From assembly GCA_017419065.1 (NCBI GenBank), contig JAFOMB010000093.1:1-6879 (forward strand): a DNA stretch of 6,879 nt, written 5' to 3'. This DNA comes from Erysipelotrichaceae bacterium (GTDB lineage Bacteria > Bacillota_I > Bacilli_A > Erysipelotrichales > Erysipelotrichaceae). Positions 1 to 5,537 of the stretch are shown piece by piece; the stretch's first letter is position 1; every line of letters starts with the position of its first letter. The notes under the pieces were generated by a model that worked only from the letters and a program-made list of their open reading frames with translations, did not search any database and had not been told where the DNA came from. Made by a program: the position numbers and the translations under genes.

Positions 1-1
1 C

Positions 2-283
2 TCGAGAGTCACGACCCATGACGATCCGATCTACGTCGAAGACGGTGTCATCCACTACTGTGTCGGCAATATGCCGGGTTCTGTCCCGAGAACATCTACG
101 ATCGCTTTGACCAACGCCACGATCAAATACGGCCTCCAGGTCGCAGATTACGGCCTCAGGGGCGCCTGTGAGAGAAATCCAGTCATCTGTTCGGGTATCA
201 ATACCATCAAGGGAAAGATCACCCATCCGGCTGTCGCGGAAGCCTTCGGCAGAGAATGCCACAGCCTCAAGAATCTCTTATAA
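2..283 (+). CDS. ald: Alanine dehydrogenase, C-terminal part (5' end outside window)
   Basis: This is the last 93 codons of an NAD-dependent L-alanine dehydrogenase, which interconverts alanine with pyruvate plus ammonia in the cytoplasm. The reading frame is open from base 2, and the family is about 370 residues, so roughly three quarters lies left of the window. Recognisable family segments in order are TTHDDP (fragment residues 4-9), GVIHYCVGNMPG (about 15-26), PRTSTIALTNAT (about 29-40), and the closing AVAEAFG stretch. The NMPG turn and TSTxALTNAT block are hallmark features near the nucleotide and substrate site of Ald. An internal ATG at base 71 lies in this frame but falls inside the conserved NMPG motif, so it is not the true start. 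The gene stops with TAA just ahead of a palindromic terminator and converges on leuS. Identity is by recognition of motifs, without a database search. Confidence 0.9.
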   Translation, partial: SRVTTHDDPIYVEDGVIHYCVGNMPGSVPRTSTIALTNATIKYGLQVADYGLRGACERNPVICSGINTIKGKITHPAVAEAFGRECHSLKNLL

Positions 284-285
284 AG

Positions 286-320
286 AAAAAATACGATCAG
301 GAATTCCTGATCGTATTTTA
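286..320. terminator. Bidirectional intrinsic terminator between ald and leuS
   Basis: Bases 288-319 form a perfect 32-bp inverted repeat centred on GAATTC (301-306), giving a stem of about 14 bp with an AATT loop. It sits 2 bp after the ald stop codon and directly abuts the leuS stop codon (321-323, minus strand). Read on the minus strand the stem is followed by a run of six U and then CUUU, a good terminator tail. On the plus strand the tail is the shorter UAUUUUAUUA. It most likely ends both convergent transcripts, more strongly that of leuS. Confidence 0.85.
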
Positions 321-2720
321 TTAGATGACGATACTGACGACTTTGCCTTTGATCACAAAGTGTTTGCGTATTTCGTGTCCTTCGGTATAGCGGAGGACAT
401 TTTCATTCTTCAGAGCTTCCTGATAGAGTTCTTCGTCCTCAAGATCGCTTGGCACATTGAGCTTGGCACGGACCTTTCCGTTGATCTGTACGGCAACTTC
501 CTTCATGGCTGCCACCAGTTTGGTTTCATCATAGGAAGGCCAGGACTCATAGGCGATCGTATCTTTACCGGTGTAGTGCTGATAGATCTCTTCGCAGACA
601 TGCGGTGTGAACGGCGATAAGACCTTCACGAAGTTCAGCAGCATCTCCTTGTTGACCTTCTCCGCCTTGTAGCACTCGTTGATGAAGATCATCATCTGGG
701 AGATGGCCGTGTTGAAGTTGAGTGTATCGATGTCTTCCGTGACTTTCTTGATGGTGATGTTGTAGATGTTATCGAGTTCCGGTGTCTTCTCTTCCGTGAT
801 CTTCTCCGGGGATTCCATGAGAAGTCTCCAGACTCTCTCGATCCATCTTCTCGCCCCTTCGACACCCTGTTCGCTCCATGGCTTGGAAGCCTCTAACGGT
901 CCCATGAACATCTCATAGAGACGTAAGGTATCGGCGCCATAGACGTCCACGATCGTATTCGGATCGACGATGAATTCCGGGAAACGCTTGCCCATCTTGA
1001 TGCCGTTGGCACCCAGGATCATGCCCTGATGGACGAGCTTCTTGAACGGTTCCTTCGTAAAGACGAGGCCCTTGTCATAGAGGTAGTTGTTCCACATGCG
1101 GCTGTAGAGCAGGTGACCTACCGCATGTTCCGGTCCGCCGACATAGAGGTCTACCGGCATCCAGTGCTTTAAGAGTTCCGGATCGGCGATCGCTTCGTCG
1201 TTGTCCGGATCGATATAGCGTAAGAAGTACCAGCTGCTTCCGGCACTGCCCGGCATCGTCGAAGTCTCTCTTTTTCCCTTCTTGCCATCGATGGTCACAT
1301 TGACCCAGTCAGTAGCTTTTTCCAATGGCGAAGCACCGCTCTTGGACGGCTTGTAGTCATCCAGGACAGGAAGTACCAGCGGGAGGTCTTCTAACGGTAA
1401 GGCGACAAGAGAGTCATCTTCGAGATGGACGATCGGGATCGGTTCGCCCCAGTAGCGCTGTCTGGCGAAGATCCATTCACGGATACGGTAGTTGACCTTC
1501 TTCGTTCCGATGCCCTTTTCTTCCAGCCAGGCGATCATCTTCTCGATGGCGTCTTCCTTGTTTAAACCATCCAGGAAACCGGAGTTGATATGGACGCCGT
1601 CCTGTGTCCAGGCTTCCTTTTCGATATCGCCGCCCTCTAATACAGGGATGATCTCCAGTCCGAACTTCTTCGCGAAGTCATAGTCTCTTTCATCATGTGC
1701 CGGAACAGCCATGATAGCCCCTGTTCCATAAGTAGCTAAAACATAGTCAGAGATCCAGATCGGGATCTTCTTTCCATTGACAGGGTTGATCGCGTACGCA
1801 CCGGTAAAGACACCGGTCTTCTCCTTGGCGAGTTCCGTTCTCTCCAGGTCAGACTTGGAAGCAGCCTTCTTCACATAGTCTTCCACTGCCTCCCGGCACT
1901 CGTCTGATGTGATCTTTTCGACGAGTTTATGCTCCGGAGCCAGGACGCAGTACGTCGCTCCGAAAAGCGTATCGCAGCGCGTCGTAAAGACAGTGAAGCT
2001 GTCTTCATGTCCATCGACCTTGAAATCTACCTGAGCACCCACAGAACGTCCGATCCAGTTTCTCTGCATCTCCTTGGTGCTCTCCGGCCAGTCGATCTCC
2101 TCAAGGCCTTCTAAGAGTCTGTCGGCATACTTGACGATGTCGATGACCCACTGTCGCATATTCTTGCGGACGACCGGATAGCCGCCTCTTTCGGACTTGC
2201 CGTCGATGATCTCATCGTTGGCCAAAACCGTTCCCAGTTCTTCACACCAGTTTACCGGCATATCTACGCACTTGGCTAAGCCGTCTTCAAAGAGGAGTTT
2301 GAAGATATACTGCGTCCACTTGTAGTAGGAAGGATCGCAGGTGGAGACGACTCTGTCCCAGTCATAGGAAAAGCCGATGTTCTTCAGCTGTTTGGTGAAG
2401 AAGGCGATATTGTCCTTGGTGAACTTCTCCGGATGGTTTCCGGTGTTGATCGCATACTGTTCTGCCGGAAGACCGAAGGAATCGAATCCCATCGGATGCA
2501 GGACGTTGTAGCCTTCCATCCTCTTCTTTCTGGATACGATATCTGTCGCTGTGTAGCCTTCCGGATGTCCGACATGGAGTCCGGCACCGCTCGGATAAGG
2601 AAACATATCCAGGGCATAGTATTTCGGTTTGGAGAAGTCATGGACATCAGTCTTGAATGTCTTGTTTTCTTCCCAGTACTTCCGCCATTTCTCTTCGACG
2701 GTCTTGTGATTGTAGGCCAT
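321..2720 (-). CDS. leuS: Leucyl-tRNA synthetase
   Basis: Class I synthetase that charges tRNA-Leu with leucine and hydrolyses mischarged product; cytoplasmic and essential. The predicted 799 residues are close to the usual bacterial size. Visible in order: PYPSGAGLHVGH with the HIGH-type ATP motif (49-52), the NWC/GTVLAN insert region (about 157-168), the CP1 editing domain with a TTRCDT threonine-rich motif (246-251) and GTGAIMAVPAHDERD (332-346), WIFARQRYWGEPIP (416-429), YVGGPEHAVGHLLYSR (526-541), the KMSKS-equivalent loop reading KMGKR (575-579), then YGADTLRLYEMFMGPLE (594-610) and the anticodon-binding and C-terminal domains. The frame stays open 20 codons upstream to 2780, but that part is the T-box terminator; the ATG at 2720 has an AAAGGAG site 6 nt ahead and fits the family N-terminus (MxYNHKxVEEKW). 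Two motif departures, TRCDT and KMGKR, are discussed as findings. Transcription is very probably controlled by uncharged tRNA-Leu through the leader. Confidence 0.97.
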   Translation of the reverse strand: MAYNHKTVEEKWRKYWEENKTFKTDVHDFSKPKYYALDMFPYPSGAGLHVGHPEGYTATDIVSRKKRMEGYNVLHPMGFDSFGLPAEQYAINTGNHPEKFTKDNIAFFTKQLKNIGFSYDWDRVVSTCDPSYYKWTQYIFKLLFEDGLAKCVDMPVNWCEELGTVLANDEIIDGKSERGGYPVVRKNMRQWVIDIVKYADRLLEGLEEIDWPESTKEMQRNWIGRSVGAQVDFKVDGHEDSFTVFTTRCDTLFGATYCVLAPEHKLVEKITSDECREAVEDYVKKAASKSDLERTELAKEKTGVFTGAYAINPVNGKKIPIWISDYVLATYGTGAIMAVPAHDERDYDFAKKFGLEIIPVLEGGDIEKEAWTQDGVHINSGFLDGLNKEDAIEKMIAWLEEKGIGTKKVNYRIREWIFARQRYWGEPIPIVHLEDDSLVALPLEDLPLVLPVLDDYKPSKSGASPLEKATDWVNVTIDGKKGKRETSTMPGSAGSSWYFLRYIDPDNDEAIADPELLKHWMPVDLYVGGPEHAVGHLLYSRMWNNYLYDKGLVFTKEPFKKLVHQGMILGANGIKMGKRFPEFIVDPNTIVDVYGADTLRLYEMFMGPLEASKPWSEQGVEGARRWIERVWRLLMESPEKITEEKTPELDNIYNITIKKVTEDIDTLNFNTAISQMMIFINECYKAEKVNKEMLLNFVKVLSPFTPHVCEEIYQHYTGKDTIAYESWPSYDETKLVAAMKEVAVQINGKVRAKLNVPSDLEDEELYQEALKNENVLRYTEGHEIRKHFVIKGKVVSIVI

Positions 2721-2726
2721 AGTTCT

Positions 2727-2733
2727 CTCCTTT
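2727..2733 (-). promoter_or_regulatory. leuS ribosome binding site
   Basis: Read on the minus strand this is AAAGGAG, 6 nt before the ATG at 2720. It decides the leuS start against the upstream in-frame ATG at 2780. It lies immediately after the U-tract of the T-box terminator, so it is transcribed only when the antiterminator forms. Confidence 0.85.
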
Positions 2734-2784
2734 GAAAAAATAAAAGGTGATCCCAAAGGTCGCATAATGCGAGGTACCACCTTT
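2734..2784 (-). terminator. T-box regulated intrinsic terminator
   Basis: On the minus strand AAAGGUGGUACC (2773-2784) pairs with GGGAUCACCUUU (2743-2754) in 11 of 12 positions, counting one G-U. It encloses the small UCGCA/UGCGA hairpin. Bases 2742-2734 then give UAUUUUUUC. The 5' strand of this stem is the T-box sequence itself, so formation of the antiterminator (2755-2784) excludes it. Confidence 0.9.
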
Positions 2785-2920
2785 ACTTCTTACTCTTCTC
2801 TCTTAACGCGAGCCACGATTAATCTTTCTGTCAGGCGAGTTCCCTGTTTCCCCTTCCCGGTCTTTCACCTTTCCCCGGGTCTCTTCTTCAAGCTTCCGCA
2901 GCTACTGTTCCTGACGATTA
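2734..2920 (-). promoter_or_regulatory. Leucine T-box riboswitch leader of leuS
   Basis: A tRNA-sensing leader that lets leuS transcription continue when tRNA-Leu is uncharged. Stem I runs about 2820-2920: the basal helix pairs UAAUC (2916-2920) with GAUUA (2820-2824), followed by GA-rich kink-turn-like unpaired bases. A second helix pairs UCAGG (2910-2914) with CCUGA (2831-2835). The specifier loop follows, with AGUA (2903-2906) on one side and GAACUCG on the other. The codon CUC at 2837-2839 is the leucine specifier, expected to read tRNA-Leu(GAG). A distal arm closed by CUG/CAG contains a CCGG-rich hairpin. The T-box bulge UGGUACC (2773-2779) has UGGU, complementary to the ACCA end of tRNA-Leu with its A73 discriminator. 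The antiterminator pairs AAAGG (2780-2784) with CCUUU (2755-2759) around a UCGCA/UGCGA helix. Bases 2785-2819 probably hold the linker and stem III, which I could not fold with certainty. Confidence 0.95.
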
Positions 2921-2927
2921 CTCATCT

Positions 2928-2957
2928 ATCTTAACACTATTTCTCAAAGAAAGACAA
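2928..2957 (-). promoter_or_regulatory. Candidate leuS promoter
   Basis: On the minus strand TTGTCT (2952-2957) and TAAGAT (2928-2933) are separated by 18 bp, each matching the sigma-A consensus at four of six positions. A start about 7 nt downstream would fall at 2920-2921, exactly at the base of T-box stem I, which is the main support. The -35 element begins one base after the stop codon of the upstream regulator gene. The hexamers alone are weak. Confidence 0.45.
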
Positions 2958-3257
2958 TCAGGAATGAAAGAGCCTGTGATAGGAGAATCTCTCCTCCTTC
3001 GGGATGAACTCGATCCTCAGATCGCAATCCAGTCCGTCAGCCAGTCTCTTCAGCGTCAGCACGCTCGGATTGGACTTTCCCGTCTCGATCTTGGAGATAT
3101 CGCCCTGGGCGATGCTGGTGCGGCGCGAGAGCTCCTGCTGGGAGTAGCGTCTTTTCTTCCGGCTGTCCTGAAGACTTGTGATCGGAAAGGTCTTCCTTCT
3201 CTTCCCCATCGGGATGTGATCTGTTTCCATGAGCTTATAATCGATCCATTTTTCCAT
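2958..3257 (-). CDS. Xre-family helix-turn-helix regulator, HigA-antitoxin-like
   Basis: A 99-residue cytoplasmic DNA-binding protein. An N-terminal segment of about 28 residues, rich in Lys and Arg (MGKRRK at 17-22), precedes a Cro/C1-type HTH domain at about 29-85. Helix 2 is SQQELSRRTSI (39-49), and the recognition helix is AQGDISKIETG (50-60). The following NPSVLTLKRLADGLDCDL is the typical closing part, and the EFIP tail resembles HigA-type antitoxins. The target is unknown. I chose the ATG at 3257 because AGAGGTG lies 6 nt upstream; the in-frame GTG at 3264-3266, two codons earlier, overlaps that site. It is divergent from the antiporter operon and lies upstream of leuS on the same strand. 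Its TGA is one base before the candidate leuS -35 box, and no terminator separates them, so some read-through into the T-box leader is possible. No HigB-like toxin gene adjoins it, so a solitary regulator is more likely than a toxin-antitoxin pair. Confidence 0.85.
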   Translation of the reverse strand: MEKWIDYKLMETDHIPMGKRRKTFPITSLQDSRKKRRYSQQELSRRTSIAQGDISKIETGKSNPSVLTLKRLADGLDCDLRIEFIPKEERFSYHRLFHS

Positions 3258-3263
3258 GTGTTT

Positions 3264-3270
3264 CACCTCT
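3264..3270 (-). promoter_or_regulatory. Ribosome binding site of the Xre regulator
   Basis: AGAGGTG on the minus strand, 6 nt before the ATG at 3257. It overlaps the alternative GTG codon (3264-3266), which argues against that codon being the start. Confidence 0.7.
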
Positions 3271-3305
3271 TGATTTCACCTTATCACTCTCTGCCCATTC
3301 TTTTT

Positions 3306-3332
3306 TCTCATCTTTCTCTCATCTTTTTCTCA
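3306..3332. repeat. 11-bp tandem repeat, two copies plus a partial third
   Basis: TCTCATCTTTC (3306-3316) and TCTCATCTTTT (3317-3327) are adjacent 11-mers differing in one base, and TCTCA (3328-3332) begins a third. The partial copy runs straight into the candidate leftward -10 box. The 11-bp period is close to one helical turn. Confidence 0.75.
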
Positions 3333-3375
3333 CTATAGGGAATTCCTATGCTCATTGATTTTTATGGAAAATCCG

Positions 3376-3387
3376 TTACTATAGTAA
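3376..3387. promoter_or_regulatory. Perfect 12-bp palindrome overlapping the antiporter -10 region (candidate operator)
   Basis: TTACTATAGTAA is fully self-complementary and covers both possible -10 hexamers of the rightward promoter. A symmetric site placed there is where a dimeric repressor would block RNA polymerase. The divergently encoded Xre protein is the obvious candidate binder, but nothing in the sequence proves it. Confidence 0.4.
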
Positions 3388-3407
3388 TTAGTTTTAAGGA
3401 TCACCAT

Positions 3408-4829
3408 ATGAACACATTCCATCTGCAGGCGCTTTCCCACAGCGCCTCTGTCATCATTTCCATCGCTGTCATCCTGCTGAGCGGTTTTCTCTTTACCCGC
3501 ATCACAAAGCTTCTGAAGCTGCCGGATGTGACAGCCTATATCCTCGCCGGCATCATCATCGGTCCCTATGTCTTCGATCTCATCCCGGCTTCCTTTGTCC
3601 CGGGAACAGACTTTTTACCTGATCTGGCCCTTTCCTTCATCGCCTTTTCCACAGGCGAGTTTTTCCGTGTGGAAAACCTGAAGAAAAGCGGAAAGTCCAT
3701 CCTGATCATCACCCTGTGCGAATCCCTCTTCGCCTTCATCCTGGTCTTCCTTCTGACCTACTTCCTTCTTCATCTGTCCCTGCCGTTTGCCCTGGTCCTC
3801 TCCGCTCTGGCGACTGCGACAGCTCCGGCATCCACGATGATGACGATACGGCAGACGAAGGCACACGGCGAATTTGTCGATACGCTCTTACAGGTCGTGG
3901 CTCTTGATGATGTCGTCGGCTTACTGTCCTATTCGGTAGCGGTCGCGATCGCTTCCGCCATCCTCAACGGCGGCGGCATCGACATGAGGGACATCCTCAC
4001 TCCGATCCTCACGAACCTGGCTGCCATCCTCCTGGGAGCGCTGTTCGGTATCCTTCTCAAGTTCTTCATCCAGGAGAAGCGTTCCACCGACAACCGTCTG
4101 ATCATCTCGATCGCCATGATCTTCGGCTATACCGGGATCTGCACGGTCTTCGATATCTCGCCTTTATTAGGCTGTATGGTCATGGCCACGGTCTACATCA
4201 ACCTCAGCGATGACGACCGCCTCTTCAAACAGCTCAACTACTTCTCTCCGCCGATCCTCCTGCTCTTCTTCGTCCGCTCCGGGATCAGCTTCGATCTGGG
4301 AGCCCTGTTCAGCAGTCATGACAGTATCGGCTCTACACCGTTACTGCTGATCGGTGTCCTCTACTTCCTGACAAGGATCATCGGAAAATATGCCGGTTCC
4401 TTCCTCTCCTGTCTCTGGACGGGAAAGGGAAAGAATGTCCGGAACTATCTGGGTTTCGCCCTCTTCCCGCAGGCCGGTGTCGCCATCGGTCTGGCAGCCC
4501 TCGGAGCGCGTATCCTGGGAGGTCCTTCCGGCAATGCCCTCAACACCATCATCCTGTCTTCTTCCATCCTCTATGAACTCGTCGGACCGGCCTGTGCCAA
4601 GATGGCCCTCCATCTCTCCGGTTCCTACTCCAATAAACTCGAAGAGATCACCGATATCTCAGGCGTCAATGAAAACGGCGAGGAGAAGTCTTCGCTTGAA
4701 CAGCTGATCGAACGCATCCAGCAGATCCAGGAGGAACTTCCGAAATACGAAGTCAATGAGGATGAGGAAGCCTTTGAAAGAGCTGCCGAAGAAGACCAGA
4801 ACTATTATCATCTCAGAAAACGGAGGTAA
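3408..4829 (+). CDS. CPA2-family cation:proton antiporter (Na+/H+ or K+/H+ exchanger)
   Basis: A 473-residue polytopic membrane protein of the Na_H_Exchanger fold, expected to exchange Na+ or K+ for H+ across the cytoplasmic membrane. About 12-13 hydrophobic segments span residues 10-405. Family marks are KLPDVTAYILAGIIIGP (37-53), the unwound-helix segment ATATAPASTMMTIRQ (135-149), VVALDDVVGL (163-172), LTRIIGKYAGS (321-331) and FPQAGVAIGLA (353-363). Asp167-Asp168 is the ion-binding pair; in this superfamily Asp-Asp is associated with electrogenic exchange, Asn-Asp with electroneutral. Residues 411-473 form a charged, Glu-rich, probably helical cytoplasmic tail; the RCK/TrkA-N domain of KefB/KefC is absent. 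The ATG at 3408 is preferred to the in-frame ATG at 3348 because it has AAGGA 7 nt upstream and the longer form would include the promoter. It is followed after 3 nt by the MgtC-like gene. The transported ion cannot be told from sequence. Confidence 0.9.
   Translation: MNTFHLQALSHSASVIISIAVILLSGFLFTRITKLLKLPDVTAYILAGIIIGPYVFDLIPASFVPGTDFLPDLALSFIAFSTGEFFRVENLKKSGKSILIITLCESLFAFILVFLLTYFLLHLSLPFALVLSALATATAPASTMMTIRQTKAHGEFVDTLLQVVALDDVVGLLSYSVAVAIASAILNGGGIDMRDILTPILTNLAAILLGALFGILLKFFIQEKRSTDNRLIISIAMIFGYTGICTVFDISPLLGCMVMATVYINLSDDDRLFKQLNYFSPPILLLFFVRSGISFDLGALFSSHDSIGSTPLLLIGVLYFLTRIIGKYAGSFLSCLWTGKGKNVRNYLGFALFPQAGVAIGLAALGARILGGPSGNALNTIILSSSILYELVGPACAKMALHLSGSYSNKLEEITDISGVNENGEEKSSLEQLIERIQQIQEELPKYEVNEDEEAFERAAEEDQNYYHLRKRR
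4821..4826 (+). promoter_or_regulatory. Ribosome binding site of the MgtC-like gene, inside the antiporter's last codons
   Basis: CGGAGG forms the final Arg-Arg codons of the antiporter and also the Shine-Dalgarno site, 6 nt before the ATG at 4833. The antiporter stop (4827-4829) lies between the site and the next start, so termination and initiation are likely coupled. Confidence 0.85.
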
Positions 4830-4832
4830 CAT

Positions 4833-5537
4833 ATGGATATCATCGCTTCATTCTTAGGAGACTGGTCAGCCTCCGTCAATACCGCTTCTATCGCCTTCCG
4901 ACTCTTACTAAGCCTTCTCTTATCTGCCGTCATCGGCTGCGAGCGTTCTTCCAAAAGACATTCCGCAGGACTGAGGACATTCATGCTGGTTAGCATGGCC
5001 AGCACCTCAGTCATGATGATCGATCAGAGTCTTTTACCGGACAGTGTCCATCTGCCGGCCGCTGCCGTCATCGTCTCGGTAGCCTCACTGGCGACGAGAT
5101 CCCTCTTTACGACTTCCCGCAACCAGATCAAAGGTCTCACGACTGCAGCCGCTCTCTGGTCTGTCTCCATCATGGGTCTTTGTGCCGGAGCCGGATTCTA
5201 CACATTATCTCTTCTCACCTTCTGCGGCATCCTCATCTGTCTTTCCATCTTCCCGTCGATCGAGAAGTTCCTCAAAGACCGTTCCAATCACTTTGAAGTC
5301 CACCTGGAGCTGACGGAATCCCTCTATCTCAAAAACTTCGTCACGACGATCAGAAAACTCGGTCTGGAGATCGACGACATCGAATTCAACCCGGCCTATC
5401 TCCATTCCGGACTCAGCGTCTATTCCGTCTCCATCACGATCAATTCCGATCTCCTAAAACAATACAAGACGCATGAAGAGATCATCGAGGCACTCAAGTC
5501 TCTCGACTACATCAATCACATCGAAGAGATACAGTAA
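4833..5537 (+). CDS. MgtC/SapB-family membrane protein, divergent
   Basis: A 234-residue protein with an N-terminal membrane domain (about 20-145) and a C-terminal soluble domain (about 152-234) with the beta-alpha-beta look of the ACT-like domain found in MgtC relatives. Family marks are FRLLLSLLLSAVIGCER (22-38), AGLRTFMLV (45-53), and RNQIKGLTTAAALW (96-109) followed by GLCAGAGFY (115-123). MgtC proteins are linked to magnesium limitation, acid stress and control of membrane ATP synthase or K+ uptake; the biochemical role of this one is not shown. The glycine-rich segment that usually precedes RNQVKGLTTAA (GIGFLGAG in relatives, from memory) is here VSVASLATRSLF (81-92), with no glycine. 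The Pro usually before AGLRT is Ser44. It is the second gene of an operon with the antiporter, suggesting a joint role in ion or membrane-potential homeostasis, and ends at a hairpin terminator. Confidence 0.87.
   Translation: MDIIASFLGDWSASVNTASIAFRLLLSLLLSAVIGCERSSKRHSAGLRTFMLVSMASTSVMMIDQSLLPDSVHLPAAAVIVSVASLATRSLFTTSRNQIKGLTTAAALWSVSIMGLCAGAGFYTLSLLTFCGILICLSIFPSIEKFLKDRSNHFEVHLELTESLYLKNFVTTIRKLGLEIDDIEFNPAYLHSGLSVYSVSITINSDLLKQYKTHEEIIEALKSLDYINHIEEIQ

Larger units (their letters stand above)
3258..3407. promoter_or_regulatory. Divergent promoter region between Xre regulator and antiporter operon
   Basis: A 150-bp intergenic region that must hold promoters in both directions. Rightward, TTGATT (3355-3360) followed by TACTAT (3377-3382, 16-bp spacer) or TATAGT (3380-3385, 19-bp spacer) is a plausible sigma-A promoter. 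Leftward, TATAGT on the minus strand (3332-3337) is a plausible -10 box but no good -35 is visible. The region also holds the 12-bp palindrome at 3376-3387 and the 11-bp repeats at 3306-3332. AAGGA at 3396-3400 is the antiporter ribosome binding site, 7 nt before its ATG. Confidence 0.5.

Noticed and set aside
168..620. 150-codon plus-strand open frame across the ald/leuS junction
   Set aside because: It starts out of frame inside ald and runs antisense through leuS; no recognisable domain and no ribosome binding site.
2721..2780. Upstream in-frame extension of leuS starting at the ATG at 2780
   Set aside because: These codons are the T-box terminator and ribosome binding site; the family N-terminus and a well-placed AAAGGAG support the ATG at 2720.
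2958..3257. Toxin-antitoxin locus
   Set aside because: No adjacent toxin-sized gene with RelE/HigB features; the flanking genes are leuS and an antiporter.
2964..3338. 124-codon plus-strand open frame opposite the Xre regulator
   Set aside because: Antisense to a well-supported HTH gene, with no ribosome binding site or recognisable domain.
3338..3349. GGGAATTCC and nearby ATAGG/CCTAT arms as a second operator
   Set aside because: Arms are only 5 bp around a short centre and the core is a common hexamer; too weak to call.
3348..3407. Upstream in-frame ATG of the antiporter at 3348
   Set aside because: No good ribosome binding site; the stretch contains the candidate promoter and palindrome, and the encoded residues do not look like the family's N-terminus.
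5073..5117. Compensating frameshifts as the cause of the missing glycine segment in the MgtC-like protein
   Set aside because: The alternative frame reads GSLTGDE, which only loosely resembles GIGFLGAG, and the other frame has a stop; the downstream RNQIKGLTTAA match needs no shift. A true sequence difference is simpler, though reads should confirm it.
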